DNA from: Phoenix dactylifera
Taxonomy: Eukaryota > Streptophyta > Magnoliopsida > Arecales > Arecaceae
Length of the DNA: 64,000 nt
Assembly: GCF_009389715.1 (NCBI RefSeq)
Contig: NC_052405.1
Span: 9,403,194 to 9,467,193 of the forward strand
Direction: 5' to 3'
Shown here: in pieces, positions 23,415 through 36,900 of the stretch
Layout of the letters: each line of letters starts with the position of its first letter
Position numbering within the stretch: the first letter of the stretch is position 1
Notes under the pieces: generated by a model
What the model saw: only the letters and a program-made list of their open reading frames with translations
Database searches by the model: none
Told to the model about the DNA's origin: nothing
Made by a program: the position numbers and the translations under genes

Positions 23415-25846
23415 TAACACACACATAAACGTACATACATACAAATACACACATATATACGTATTTATGTATGTATATAGATAAATAGATGGATAGATAG
23501 TGAAACTATGGGAAAGAATTGGCATGGGTTGAGGTATGGATTTGTAATCGAGGACTAAAGAGGAGGAAGGATGTTGACAAGAATAAAGAGTTGGATTTAA
23601 AAATCTTGTGATTACGAGTGATGCAGACGTACCTATTAATATGAATGATTAAAAGAATACAAATTTTACAAAGTCAGTAGTCCCAAATAGCTGGAGCAAG
23701 ACTTAATGGTTATGATATGGATGTCGTGTTAGTTTATGCGTTTTGGCTGGGATGAAAAGTATATTCTGAAACACTTCAATGGAGGACGTAGCCAACGTCT
23801 ACGCAAGTGGCGCTTTCTTGCGAGGCTTTAGCGTGCTGTGATTTGTTGCAGTGAGAGCCCACCTTATTTGGAAAGAGAGCCGTTAGTTTTTGGCACTTGG
23901 GTTCTAATTAATATTGTGTTCGCATACTATTAGATCCCCAAAGTTTAAACTGATAAAGAATGATCGAACAATATATATCAGACTTAACAAGAGGTATCAA
24001 CTAGAAGTGAGAGTAAAACAAGGCTCTATAAATTTTATGAACTTTGAGAAGCTTTCAAATGGTTCAGTCTAACCAAAAAGGAGCTTTTCTATCAAAACCA
24101 GCTAGTTTATAAGACTTGAAAATTAATTAACATCATCCACAGCATAACATTGTCAAGAGAATAGTACTGATTGCATAGTTCAAATTGGTTTCACAGACAT
24201 TTATAAACCACCACTACTAATTTAAGGGATGATAAATTTCAAATACAAACTAAACATGAACCCAAGTACAGATATCAGATGCTACTGGGTAAGGCTTCTG
24301 CTTTTGTTGGCTTTGGCTGATCCACTTAGCCAATAGATTGACAGGACTATGCAGTGTTTATGCTACGACTAACAAGTCTAATCCACTCAGCTCCAATATA
24401 CTAAATTGTGGTGGGTGCAGAACTTGATAAAAATATAAGATGGAAATGCCTTCTCGTTAGGTATGCAAAGCATGGCAATATGAGCAATCTTGCAGTCCAT
24501 TGGGCATCTGTCAAGCAAGAAAGTCCTTGTGTCCTTGTGTCCCATGGAACCAATCATAATTTCTAGTAAACTGCTCCTGTCCCTTGTTTGTGACTTGCTA
24601 ATTGTTTCTATGACCAACTGCCATCTCCAATGACCCCAACTTTTGATTGCTTGCAAGACCAACCAAGACTTTGGCGACATTGGCTTTTGCTTGTGAGAAT
24701 AAAATGCTCAATTTGTCCACAAGACTTGTATATGACCTTCAGATGTGTCGCTTAGGCGATCGATAGGCGATGGCATCGAGCCAAGCAACCTCGAAAATTA
24801 GATAATCTTTTCAACATGTTTAAGGCTTGGTTTCATGGCCATTACTACTCGATTTTTCAATCGGGGAGTAGGAGAATACTTGAAATAGAGTTGAATTAGA
24901 TTATTTGGAAATTATTTATGCTATCTGATTATGGCATGACAAACATAGGATGATGCTCTCGGCAGTTGGATCGTAGAGCTTGAAGGATGACTTAACACCT
25001 TTGATGGACTTGGTCTTGAATGTTGAATATCTTTGGCATGATAAAAGTTCTTTCATGATTTTTAAAGTAAAAAAAAGTAATTTTTTAAAAATAAGTGTTG
25101 GGTAGTGTTATCCAAAAAATGCTTCTACAAGAAGAAAGAAATCCAAAAAATATCTTTTAAAGAAACTAGAAATCATAAGTTCTATCTCCTTTTTTTTATG
25201 AAACAAAATGAACACCACCATATGACCCGTTCTACAAATCTTTATACCTAATCCACCAGTTTAATCAAGGCTTCACTTGTTAGCTGTGCTAAAAGACTAA
25301 AGTAGGATTAGGCATCTAAAAAAAATTTGTGAGAGTAGGTGTCCCAGATATGTTAGGGTGGTTTTATTTGCATTCAAAAGCAGAATCTGATTGGTTACAG
25401 TTATTACTTTAGAAACTTGGTCGGAGTAGTTTGGATGTGGGTTAAGAGGGCAGGTAATTAGCACCCTAATTGACCCAATCCATGCAGAGACACACGTATA
25501 TAATATATATATATACTTATATACACACACATGTACATGTTCAATTAACTTTTAGTAATATATTAATTATATATAATATAATATATATTTAATTTTCATA
25601 GATTCTTCACCCATGATCTTGTTTAATCATTGCTTTAATTATTTTTATTCTGTAATTTTTGTTTTGTTTAGTGTTATCATTAGCCAGCTGGTCACGAGTT
25701 GAGAACAATCAAGACATGAACATGGTTTTTTTTTTCTTATTTCTTTTTTGTTTTTTCTTTTGAGAAAACTATTGAGGTTCACGTTAGATATTTTGACAGG
25801 TTAGGGTGTATCTTTTACGTGCAAAAAGAGGATTCGTCTTTCTTTG

Positions 25847-25986
25847 CATGAATCCACAATTAGATCACCAACTGCATAGATCTCAATGCAATCCGAATTT
25901 TACTTTTTTTGAATTTTGGTGGATAAATGATTGGGTGTTGAGTGCATTGAGATCTGTATGAGGGGTGAAGGAATGGTGATTCATGA
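25847..25986. repeat. Imperfect inverted repeat, possible MITE
   Basis: The outer arms CATGAATC and GATTCATG and the inner arms AGATCTCAATGCA and TGCATTGAGATCT are symmetrically placed, giving a long imperfect hairpin of about 140 bp. No clear target duplication was found. Confidence 0.55.
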
Positions 25987-27401
25987 GGAGGAAGTTGAAT
26001 CCTTTTTTTCGAACACAATATATACCTCTGACCTTAATTTGACTGGACCTTTACTTGTTTATTGACCAAGAAGGAAAAAGTACTGGATATATTATAAGCC
26101 AAATTATGAGTATTTCATTGGTAGGAAATAAAATGAATTTTTGAAACCAAAAGAAAACACACCTAAGAAATCAGCTTATGACCATCCATATTAAATGAAT
26201 TATATTGATTGATAAAACTTGGAGAGCCAAAATAGTCCTCACTCAACTACCATGCCATTTTAACTAGTAGCTACCTTTGACTGCCTTCTGAACCAAGTCA
26301 ATTAAAAAGATCAATAACATGTAAAATATCATGCTAGGCATTGTCTACTTGGCTATTCGAATTCATAATAATAAGTCTGCTAATAGATTAACCTATTTGA
26401 ATAGCATTTAGGACCAAATTGATTTAATATATATGTTCAGAGTATTCCTTAGAAAACTTGACAGAGAAACAAACTCCTCCAAAGCCATCAAAAAAAAAAA
26501 TCAAGTCACTGGATGCTCTCTTTTTTTTCCCCTGAAGTTTGCGTGGCATAACTATAGAATAATAGTACTGCACTACATAATCTATACTTGGACATCCCGT
26601 TATAAACTATTCAGATAAAAAGGACATATCTAACCTGATGTACAATTAAGAAGCTTAATATATCATTACAACTTATAAATGTGTCTTGTAAAAGGTGATG
26701 ACATTTCAGCTCAATTGAATTTTCTTCCCTATATTTTTCTTTCTGGGTAAAAGTTGATATAATTTGATTAATTGAAAATTGTATTATAATAACCTTACAT
26801 GTGGGTGCAAAAGCAATGCATTACATTGCCGCAAGGATCAAAAAACATTTCAGACAAATGGACTTTGAAGGCCTATAATTCTCCCAAACCCATGGGTCCA
26901 CAAAAGAGTCATCATTTTTTGCTGCCCAACATTTAGGTGAAGGCTTTCAAAAGAATTTCGAGACTATTTTTTTTTTTTTTCATCATTTTTTTTAAAATTT
27001 TATTAGCTATATTCATGCAAAATCAGTATAAGTCGCCATTGTATCAAAAACAAAAAAAGCATGCTATTTTTAAAATCAATTTTACATGAAATATAATTAA
27101 AGCTTAGTTTTGTATCACGATGAACTGAAAAGATTATAGCACCAAGCTGAACTCGATTCGTATACCTTTTCACGGCAACCATCTATATAGTCAAGGAACT
27201 CTTTCTTGTTTTTGGTATCGATTTTTTTTAATTAAAATTTTTACCTTACTACTTTGGAGAAAAAGTTCTATAATAAATGAGAATTCTTCAAGTCAGACCA
27301 TCTCTCTTGACTTGAAGTATGATCATGGATTTGGGACCTTGCTCTAAATACATGAAGGGAAAAAAACCATAAGCATATCATCTTGAATATATCTTTTTTT
27401 A

Positions 27402-27410
<9 letters not shown>

Positions 27411-27463
<53 letters not shown>
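27411..27463. repeat. (TA)n microsatellite
   Basis: About 26 TA units, uninterrupted. Likely polymorphic and prone to assembly error. Confidence 0.95.
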
Positions 27464-27465
<2 letters not shown>

Positions 27466-27713
27466 ATATATTTCTTGGCTTCTATCTTTTTTTTATAGAT
27501 ATTTTGATTTCTTTTCTTTTCTTTTGACATGGGGCACACAGACAACCAGCAGGACCAGCAGGGACACATCAGAGAGCTAAACAAAAAAAAAAAAAAACTA
27601 CAAGCAATCATAACCATATGTACTTATGATATTTCCAAAATATGTACGTATAATATGGACATGCCCGGAACTACACTGCTCAAAAATCAATTAATCAAGC
27701 GCACATTGCATGA

Positions 27714-27942
27714 CAAATGGGCCCAATGATAAACCTGAGTCCAGTGAGTTTCAATATTTGGCCCATATAGGTGAGAGACCCAGACCCCGACCCTACTATA
27801 AAAGCAACGCTTCGCCACCTCTCCCTCAATCCATCCAAAGGTCCCCCAAACCCTATCGCCACCGTCTCCCCCCTAAATCCTCCCCTTCTCCACCGAAAAC
27901 CCACCTTTCTTGCCCTCGATCGAGCCCTCGAAGCTTCCCCCT
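27714..27942 (+). promoter_or_regulatory. Core promoter and 5' leader of the KH-domain gene
   Basis: Contains a TGGGCCC and a TGGCCCAT word (site II-type TGGGCY, common in housekeeping plant promoters), a TATA-like CTACTATAAAAG near 27791-27802 and a telo-box AAACCCTA near 27849. The leader is C-rich. The first ATG is the annotated start. Confidence 0.6.
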
Positions 27943-30900
27943 ATGGCGGATTCCGACGCACCGGCATCTCCGGCGGCGGCGGAGGCGATAGAAGAACTGG
28001 TGAAGGGAGCGGATGGTCTCCAGGACGACGCTGCGGCCACCGTGGAATCATCCAAGCCCAGCGAGATTGCGCCCGCCGCTCCGGATCACAAGAGGAAGCT
28101 GGGGGATCTCGAGCCCCATGATGACGAAGAGACCCCGCTCAAGAAGAAGGAGGTCTCAACCGACGCCCCGGCGCCAGACGCCGGTGAGTCGGGGCCGGAG
28201 GCGAAGGAGATCGCTGCCAGCGTCGGCGATGCGGAGCTGCCCCGCCCGGAGGGAGAGATCGACGGCTCAGGTATCGGTCATGTTGATTTCGTTACTTGAT
28301 CACGTTATTTATGGGGCTTTTAATTCGTTGTTGATGAAGTTTTCTTGATTTCTGCTTTTCTTGGATATTAAGGTTGTTTCACGTCGGCAATTTAGGTTCT
28401 TGATTAGGGTTTTAGGTTTTCTATCTCTTCTTACGCGTTCTTTTTTCCTGACATTTAATTTTGTTTTGGAAGTCTTGAGATCTGTGCCTGTAGAGGTTAA
28501 CTTATCTATCTCGTAGGAATGCTAACCATCGAGATTCCTGCTGCAGTGCCTAAAGAGGTGAATTCGGATGACATGCGGGACACTGAACCAAAGCCTGAGG
28601 AGATTGATGCCGATAAACTGCGCCCGGATGAAGGAACTAATGAATTGGGTATTTGTCTCCTCTTTTTTTCTTTTCTCTTCCTTATCTAGTCGGTTGCTTC
28701 ATGGTGTTCCTGTTGTCTCTTTTTACTTCCTTTCTTTGAGCTTAGTGTTCTGCAATGTTTTTCTTGGGGGAAAAAAAAATCTCAAAATAGACAGCATTTT
28801 TAGGTCTAAGTTGTTATTACTAATGAAATATGTATGCTAAACTCTGTAGGAATAATACTTCTACTAGGCATTACATGTCAGCTAGGAAGCATTTTCATTT
28901 TAAGCAAGCCAGTCACTCAAGGATCGACCTTCATCAAAATGGGGTCTCCATTTGTTTTTCCCAAATCCATATTAAGAGGCTGACTAAAGCTGCCAACATT
29001 TGGAGACGAGCTAATATGTTGGGTGTACCCACACACCCAGCTGTTAAGATGTCTTGAGGATTGTTGGGTATCAGTTTGTTTCAAGCAATTCCATAGAAGA
29101 GGAATTCTACAGCTGCCCACACGTGTAGATTAGCTAATAGGCCAGCTGCACCGCACGCCCAGCTGCACATGTCGCAAGGATTGATCTTCATAAATGATGT
29201 TTCAGCTTGTTCAGAGCAAGTACATAAAAAGAGGCTTCATGCAGCTGCTCACACGTGTGGCCAAGCTGATATTGCAGGTGTATAGCATGCCCAGCTGCCT
29301 ACATACACCTGGTGTAGCTCAAGCCAGTGCCTCTTTTGTTTGGAAGCTACATCAAGGGTTAGCAAGGTCTGCCAATCAAGGGAGTGGTAAACATAGGTTG
29401 TGGGTGGTTTCCACTGACATGCATGTAAATTTAGGCCCCTGGCGGTTCGTAGCTCCATGCAGTTTGTGGGCTGTAAATGATGTCCTGTTCTTTCCCCTCC
29501 TTTTTTTTAGAAGAAATATACAACTCTAATGAGTGAGTGGGAAGATCTTGATGTTTGAGCAAATTTTACTCAGACCACTGTGATGGTGCTGAAATTTGAA
29601 ACATCATTTTCTTGTGTTTGACTATCGAACATGAAATGTAATAGTTATTTTGTTTCTATTCTCAGCTGCTGATGGAGTGCAGAAATCAGAGGCTCCATCA
29701 GTGAATGGTGAACTTTCTTTGGCTCAAAATGTTCAGCAGGCTCCTGCAGAGAATTTTGAGAACCCTGCTTCTGAGGTTTCTCAGCAGGGTAGTCTTCCAT
29801 CAGCAGGACAGCAGCCTTCTGTTGAGCTGGAAACTACGTCTCGTACAATTCAAGTTCCTAACAGCAAGGTGATTTTTTTCATACATGATTCTCTGATAGC
29901 CATAATTTTCCTTAGTAATTGCATCATTTCTGGTGTACCATCAGTTGTGCATCAGATTGTTCTCATTAATTTATAAAAGTTGATTGTTTTGCCAGCCTTT
30001 TTATAGCAAACACTGCATGTAAAGGACCAAGCAACTATTTATTTGGAAACTTCTCTCATGGCTATAATGCTCGAAAGTTCCCTACTAGATTAATGGTGAA
30101 AACTATTCTTTCTTTTCACCACACTGTAGAAAAGATGAGCTTAATATCAACATGCATGTGCAGACAAAAACTGGCTACATAATTCATATACTGCATTAAT
30201 GCCTTCTTAATCTGCAAGCTGAGTTACAACTTGACTTGGGCCCAAAATAAAATTTTGGACAGTGTGGTTCATGCAGTGTTCGATAAATTGTCTACAACCA
30301 GTCGGATTGAGGTAATATTCTTCAAAAGTTCGATAAAACTCATGGTTTGCCATGATTTAGAGCTAATCATATTGATTCCTTCTGTAGTTAGTAAATTTTG
30401 GCTGTTTCCTGGACTGAGCCTTAATGATAACAGATCAAGAGATTGAGGCAATGTTTTCTCTTTGATAACTAAAAGTATAAACAAGCATTGTTTTTGAATT
30501 TCTTGAACTTGTTCCCTTACCACAGTGCGCATCTGCCAATCATTGTAGTAAATTGACAAATCTATGCGCCTCTTGTAACTGTTTGCTGCTAGTTATTAAT
30601 TACTCAAAGAAATATGATTCTTTTTATTTGGCTATCGGTATCTTGACATCTTGCTTATATAATGATAATGTTGTGTTCAAATGATAAATATAAATGTTCA
30701 AATGAACATTGAAAATTATCTTAAATGACAAAAAAAACATTAAAAGTGTCTTCTGAGCTCCATAATATTTGTATGCACTGGCGTGTAGAGGATCTAATGA
30801 ACATATACCACTAGGATTTGCTTTTAGAAAATTATCTATTTACCAGAAAGATAGAATGCTCTACTGCTTCAGGCATGGTTTTGGGGAGGAATAAACTATA

Positions 30901-33900
30901 CAGATATGTCTTGTTGGTCTATTTTGTAAGATGGGCTAAACTGATTGTTTCTGTTGTTGTATAAAGCATCTACATTGGTAGTGCATTACAAAGCAGTATT
31001 TTTTTTCTCTTTTCATTCTTTTTTTCTCGAAATTTTTACTAACATGTCTCAGAATTTGTTTTAATACAATTTGTTCCTTATTTTTTCTTGATTGATTGTC
31101 CACATTTATATCATTAAAAATAAAAAATAAAACCTGGAGTCATGAAGTAGTATCTTGTTATTGATGCTGGCTCTCAGAAGTCAGAACTATTGATTGAAGT
31201 TGGGATATAAATGTTATGATGCTGTGCATTCCTAGAGATACCAAGCTGTGCTGCTATTGGGTTAGCGCTTGCAGGCGGACTTCACGTTGAGTTGGAATAT
31301 TGGAATCAGTCTGGTGTAAATGTAGCATGTGCGCACTGTTTTTTCTCTTTCAGGAACATGGATGATCCTAGCCATTTTTTCAATATTTCAAGAAAAAAAA
31401 CATCCCATTATTTTTTTCAATTTTTTCCAGAAAATAGCACATTTACATATTAGTTAATTGAAACAATTCCAGTTCATGTTACTTCATGCATTGTGTCTAT
31501 ATTTCTCTAACAAATTCAAACAAAAACCTTTCAATAAGTTGATTGTTGAGGTATATTGTACAGGTTGGTGTTCTAATTGGTAAAGCTGGGGATACAATCA
31601 GGTACTTGCAAATTAATTCAGGGGCTAAAATTCAAATCACAAGAGATGCTGATGCCGATCCGCACTTTTCTACTCGGCCTGTGGAACTGATAGGATCTCT
31701 TGAAAATATCAACAAGGCAGACCAACTAATTAAGGATGTCATAGCAGAGGTTAATTTATTTTGACATCATATGCTTCCTCATTCTCATTAATATCTTTTT
31801 CCTTATTATGGCGTTTGTATCTTTGACCGTATTTGTTTGCTTTTTTGGGTCCAACAGCTGCATTGAGGTAATTGCTTACTATATTTTTCTATCCCTCTCT
31901 CTTAGGCTGATGCGGGGGGTTCCCCATCACTTGTAGCTAGGGGTTTTAGTACTGTACAATCTGGCAGTGAACAAACTGAAATAAAAGTTCCAAATGAAAA
32001 GGTAACTCTCTTGCTTGATTTTTATAATGTTATTTTTGTTTTTGCTTTCTAAGCCTGTTTACATTTGTGCATTGGGTAGGTGGGATTGATCATAGGGAAG
32101 GGCGGTGAGACAATTAAGAACCTACAGACCAGATCTGGTGCTCGCATTCAGGTAGCATTGTTTACGACTCATTGAACACTGACCAGTATGGTGTTCACTG
32201 TGGTGTTCTCTTCCCTATTAAGATAATACCATAGTGCTGTTTTGGTTGCTAGCTCAATTATTAACCTTCTTCCTTTGTTTTTTAGTTGATCCCACAGCAT
32301 CTACCTGAAGGGGATTCATCCAAGGAAAGGACTGTGCGTATAACTGGAAACAAAAAGCATATTGAATCTGCCAAAGAAATGATCAAGGAAGTTATGAATC
32401 AGGTCTGTTTGTGAAACTCAGATTATCAATATTGTGCATGGAATATATGTAGATTATTTGTTTTCATCCATCATATGTGTGATACAATTGCACTCTCGTA
32501 TATGGGCTAATGTTATATAACAGGGGCATGGTAATATGATTTGCCAAATTTGTTGAGATGCAGTGTACTCATTTTTTATATATTTGATATTCTTATCACA
32601 TTATTGATGTTTTCCTTCTATTTTCTTAACTTCATATTTTCAGAAGGCTTTATTTTTGTTGGCTTACTCCTCAGTAGCATAGCTTATAAATTGGTTTTAG
32701 GGATTTTTGCTGAACCAAATGTCATTCACCACTATTTCTTGTATGTCAATGTATTGTTCGGTTGGTACTGTTGGAGTGAGCATCGTGGAAAGTTCGATTG
32801 AGATGTTGCCAATGTAATATTAGGAGTTAAAGTAAAAGGATAATAAGAGAAAGAAGTTCGACCCAAGTTGCAGAATGCAGTTTGACTAAAGGTGATTTTG
32901 CAAGAAATGAGATAAGACGCCTTTAAATAAGTGATAGTTGCACAACAAGCACATGCATGTAGTTGCAGTATGATCATGCTATAGGATTGCACTTGTATGG
33001 GCCATCTCTTGATTTTGTAAGGGTCTTCATAATTTTCAAACAAAAGGTAAAAGAGTTCATTACAAGATGTCATCTCAACTGCAACCTAGGTGAAAGATGT
33101 CATCTCAACTATGTCCCAACTCCTTCCATTTCTAATTTATCCTCTGTCTCTATCTTTCTCATTGACAAATGGGCCCTTGTGGTCTGGATACAATCCATCC
33201 ACTACTTTGCTCATAAGGTCAAACTTTTTGGGCAAGTGAGTTCAAGCAAGCCTGTTGGCAATGCCTCAACAAATTTCTATCTTGTTTACTTATATCTTTC
33301 ACTTGAATGTATTATTACATTGTGTGATGTAAACTTACCATCATGATCCTTTTGACAATTTCCACCTTAGTTTTAACCTGTCTGAAGAGATCCTAATAGA
33401 GAAAGTGTCATATTGCAAGGTGCAGAATTGTCTCATCCTGTTCAAAAATTATATAAATTTTCTCCAACTTCATTATTCTTATTTGGATATTGCCATGTAT
33501 GAGAATCTTGAAGTCAAAAATCGAAATAAAAACTTAATCTCCCAACTCGAAAGAAAGAAAACGAGTGCCACATGAAGTTTCTATAATATTTTGATATTTA
33601 TTTTTTTATTTTTCCAATCATCTTACCAAAGAGGGTGAGTCTTGGCGTAACAGTAAAATTGTTTAATAAGACATTGTCCAAATAAATAGCTGTGTGGTGA
33701 TATTCTAAAACTTAGTGATATAGTTGTTCTATTCTTATATCAATTTGCTTGGTTCATGTGTAGCAAAGATGAATAGAATTTTCCAATAATTCTTTATACT
33801 CTGGAAATTGTAATTTTATTTTTTCTCGTGGAAAGGATAAACATAAGTTTCATGTCGCATGACTACCTCTATCACAACATAGGTTCTTTTTTCTTTCAAA

Positions 33901-36900
33901 AAATTTTACCTGTCATCTTCTGGTCATAGCATGACACTTAAGATGATGATGTGTAGGAAAATAGATGCTTTTGTGAAGGTGTCACGTTTATTTGATATAC
34001 TACTACATGGGTAATGTTGGTTATTTGAAAGTAACAATGCTTTTGTACCATTTCACTGCACATAGACTCGTGGCTTATCATGATAATTTAGGAGGTTTAA
34101 CTTTTATCAAGAACAAGGACTGTGGATGCTTTGATGGTCTCTAAGAAATAGGTAGGTTGAAAACAATCTCTAAGTACTGCACATAAGTTTCAAGCTAGCG
34201 CTTCTTGTATAATGAGTTACTGCAATGGTCAACATGAACGCCTGCAAAAGAAAAGGCACGTTACACATTTTTGCAAATAAGCTTCCTTTTTGCTAACATT
34301 TGCACGTATGTTCCTTTTTTGAGCAAACTTACAATGAGATGTAGTGCTGGCTATCACTTTTACAGGTTTAGGTTTTGTAGGTCTTGTAAATGCCTGATTA
34401 CTAGGAATGTAGTTAGATTTTTTTAATTTAAAGTCACCATCCCTGTTGTTGCCTTGAGATATGTTCCTGGACTTGTATGTCAAAATTCTCTATATGCATA
34501 TTAGTTGTCATTACAATATGGATCTTTTCATTTGAGTGTGACATGGGTACACCTTCTATTAGGAAAATGGCAAGATGTTATGCATGAAAGCGTCTAATGA
34601 GGTCTGCACGTTTACATGAATATCCTTTTTTTTCATCAACTACATGAAGGACAAAAGCATGCAGATATTCCTTATTTCGAGATTGAGAGTTTTTTGTGTG
34701 GATAAGATATAACAACACTTTCCCTATTCATGCATGATCCATGTGAAAATCACTTGATGCCAATTGGGATGGTTTATTTATTCTGAAGGTGCCAATTTGT
34801 ATATGGTTGGCTTTCATAATGCAGATATGGCTATACCTTTCACATCAGGTCAACATTGGTTTCTTGGTGTAGCAATAAACTTCCATTCATCACTCTACCG
34901 AAGTGGGATATGAGGCTTTAACCCTTGCCAATTGAAGAATTTTTATAGTTGGTAAGACTGCTTAAGACTTAAGAACCCAGTTCATAAATTTGTAAGAGTA
35001 TCGTGATAGCCTTGGTGTTTTGTAGTGGCCAGAATGTTCCATGCTTGCACTGTGTTTAGATACTACATCATTCTAGAAAAGTCTTGATAGTTTAGTGCTT
35101 GCATGGGATCTATATTCCTGCATTTGAAGAATGTCACGCCAATGCCCTTGAACTTATACTACTGCTGTGGAGATTATGTGTGTGATTCGAGACATGCTGC
35201 TCTAGTACAACTTCCAAATTTTCAAAGGCATTCATTATGTTTGTATGTTCGTCTTCTACCCTCTTTCACCTTCAAGTTCATTTTGAACGTCAATATTTTA
35301 TTTTTGTGGCGATTACCGTTCAGTGAAGTATCGTGTATAATCAAAACAACATTGGTTCCTGTTAGTTGTGCTGAGTACATTACTTCTTCTTCCTATCCTA
35401 GTCCCATGACAAATTAGTTGCAAACATGTTTTCTGATTCATCCTTTGCTCGAGTCATATTAGCATTATCAAACAAAGATTATCGAAGAACATATTGTTTT
35501 CTTATCTTTTCATACCAAATTATCTTTTTTAAAAAAATAATAAAAAACTGAATGTTGTTTGAAATGATGCATTAACTAAAACAATTCCCATGACAGTACC
35601 TGAAGTTGCATTTTCACTGATAAAAATCATGTTCCGCATGACTTCCTAGCTTATGTATTTGTTTGTGGGTCATTGAGGACTATGGACAGGTTTGCAAGCT
35701 GTAACGCTGATCTTTCAGGACATTTTGACTTTTGTTGTCTTAAATTCCTTTCCCCTCGTGCAAATATTCTTGAGTTTATTCCAGACCAGACTATAATGGG
35801 CTCGCATTGGGGAAGAAAATCTCCACACTTCTGATTTCTCTTAGTTTACATCATAGGTACTAGTAACTGGCTTCTTGATTGCACTGGACCTTCTGCAAGA
35901 TGGTTAATTTATATGTTCCGAGGACAGCAGCAACCTGATTCACCATGGCTTCTGTTCTTTCACATCTGCTGTCTTAGTCTGTCATACCCAACTTTTACTG
36001 AATATGATCTATCCCAAAAGGAAGGCATTAGAAAGATTGTGAATCCTTTTAATGGGTTATCATTAACTACAATTTTTATATTCTAGAAAAAATTCTTGTG
36101 ACATTAGATCCACAATGCCTGTGAAAAAACACAAGTCATTGCATAAGGATAATTAAGGTTTCAAAGTTTGCAATTGCGGAATAACTTTAGTAGGATTTCT
36201 TCTCAAACTTTTTCAGAGGCCATAGCCAATTTATTACAGCTTGGGTTCTAATGTTTGCTTCTGATTTTGCTTCTCTGAATTCCAAATAAAGGTTTAAAGC
36301 TTTGTCACCCGCATTCTGCATGTTGTGCCTTCTCCATAATCTCTTGTATGATGTCATGTTCCTTGGTTTGACTACGTACAAGGTCTTCGTCCTTCCAAAT
36401 TGTCTCTGAAGTATCCTTGGTATCTGTAATGATGCTTGGAATGCACCTTTCACCTTTGGATATCTCAAGTATGGCCATTCAGCACTGTACTCTGCCATTT
36501 GAGTTTCCTGATTGAGATGCAGTGTTTTTGCTAGGAAATTTGAAATGACCTATTATTCTCTAGGTGATTCATTTCTCATTTGTCATTGATGTCTGAGTAT
36601 GTATGCTGGAGACCCAAAATCTGCTGTGAAAACCTTGACTGGAAAACTTCCATCCCTTTTGACAGTTACTTAATAATATTACTTCTGTAAAATTGTGTTT
36701 CATTCAGCCTTTTTTGATAATTGCATGCCATTGTATAGATTTTGTATCAAGCAATAAAAGCATAGACCTTCTATTTTAGAAAAGGTTGCCACTGGTTTGA
36801 TCTTTTACCACATATACAACCTATTTCACATATATGTGCTTGATGGAAGTCTTCATGTATGTGCAACAATTATGCTGTAAAATCAAGTTGATGCTTTAAT

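Larger units (their letters stand above)
16707..23419 (+). mobile_element. Ty1/copia LTR retrotransposon with TSD, defective
   Basis: A 6.7-kb element bounded by TAACA at 16707-16711 and 23415-23419. It has two LTRs (16712-17442 and 22669-23414) starting TGTGG and ending CTAACA. The internal order is gag, protease, integrase, reverse transcriptase, RNase H, which is copia order. All coding parts are broken by stops and frame changes. A purine-rich GTGGAGGAT just before the 3' LTR is the likely polypurine tract. The sequence after the 5' LTR (ATCCAAAGAAG) does not match the usual initiator-Met tRNA primer site, so the primer is unknown. About 17500-17950 is an AT-rich leader with degenerate repeats of roughly 104 bp. 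Confidence 0.93.
23420..27700. other. Intergenic, no gene recognised
   Basis: AT-rich with only short, unconvincing open frames. It contains simple repeats (TATG-type near 23440-23500, AT near 25498), an inverted repeat at 25847-25986 and a long (TA)n at 27411-27463. An open frame of 97 codons at 24387-24680 (-) has no recognisable domain and no splice support. Confidence 0.6.

Noticed and set aside
24387..24680. 97-codon open frame on the minus strand
   Set aside because: No family recognised, no promoter or neighbouring exons; the length is within chance for the region.
27383..27580. Open frame of repeated Tyr-Ile
   Set aside because: It is a translation of the (TA)n microsatellite.
36187..36498. 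103-codon open frame on the minus strand in the KH-gene intron 7
   Set aside because: No recognisable motif and no codon bias or splice context that would support it.
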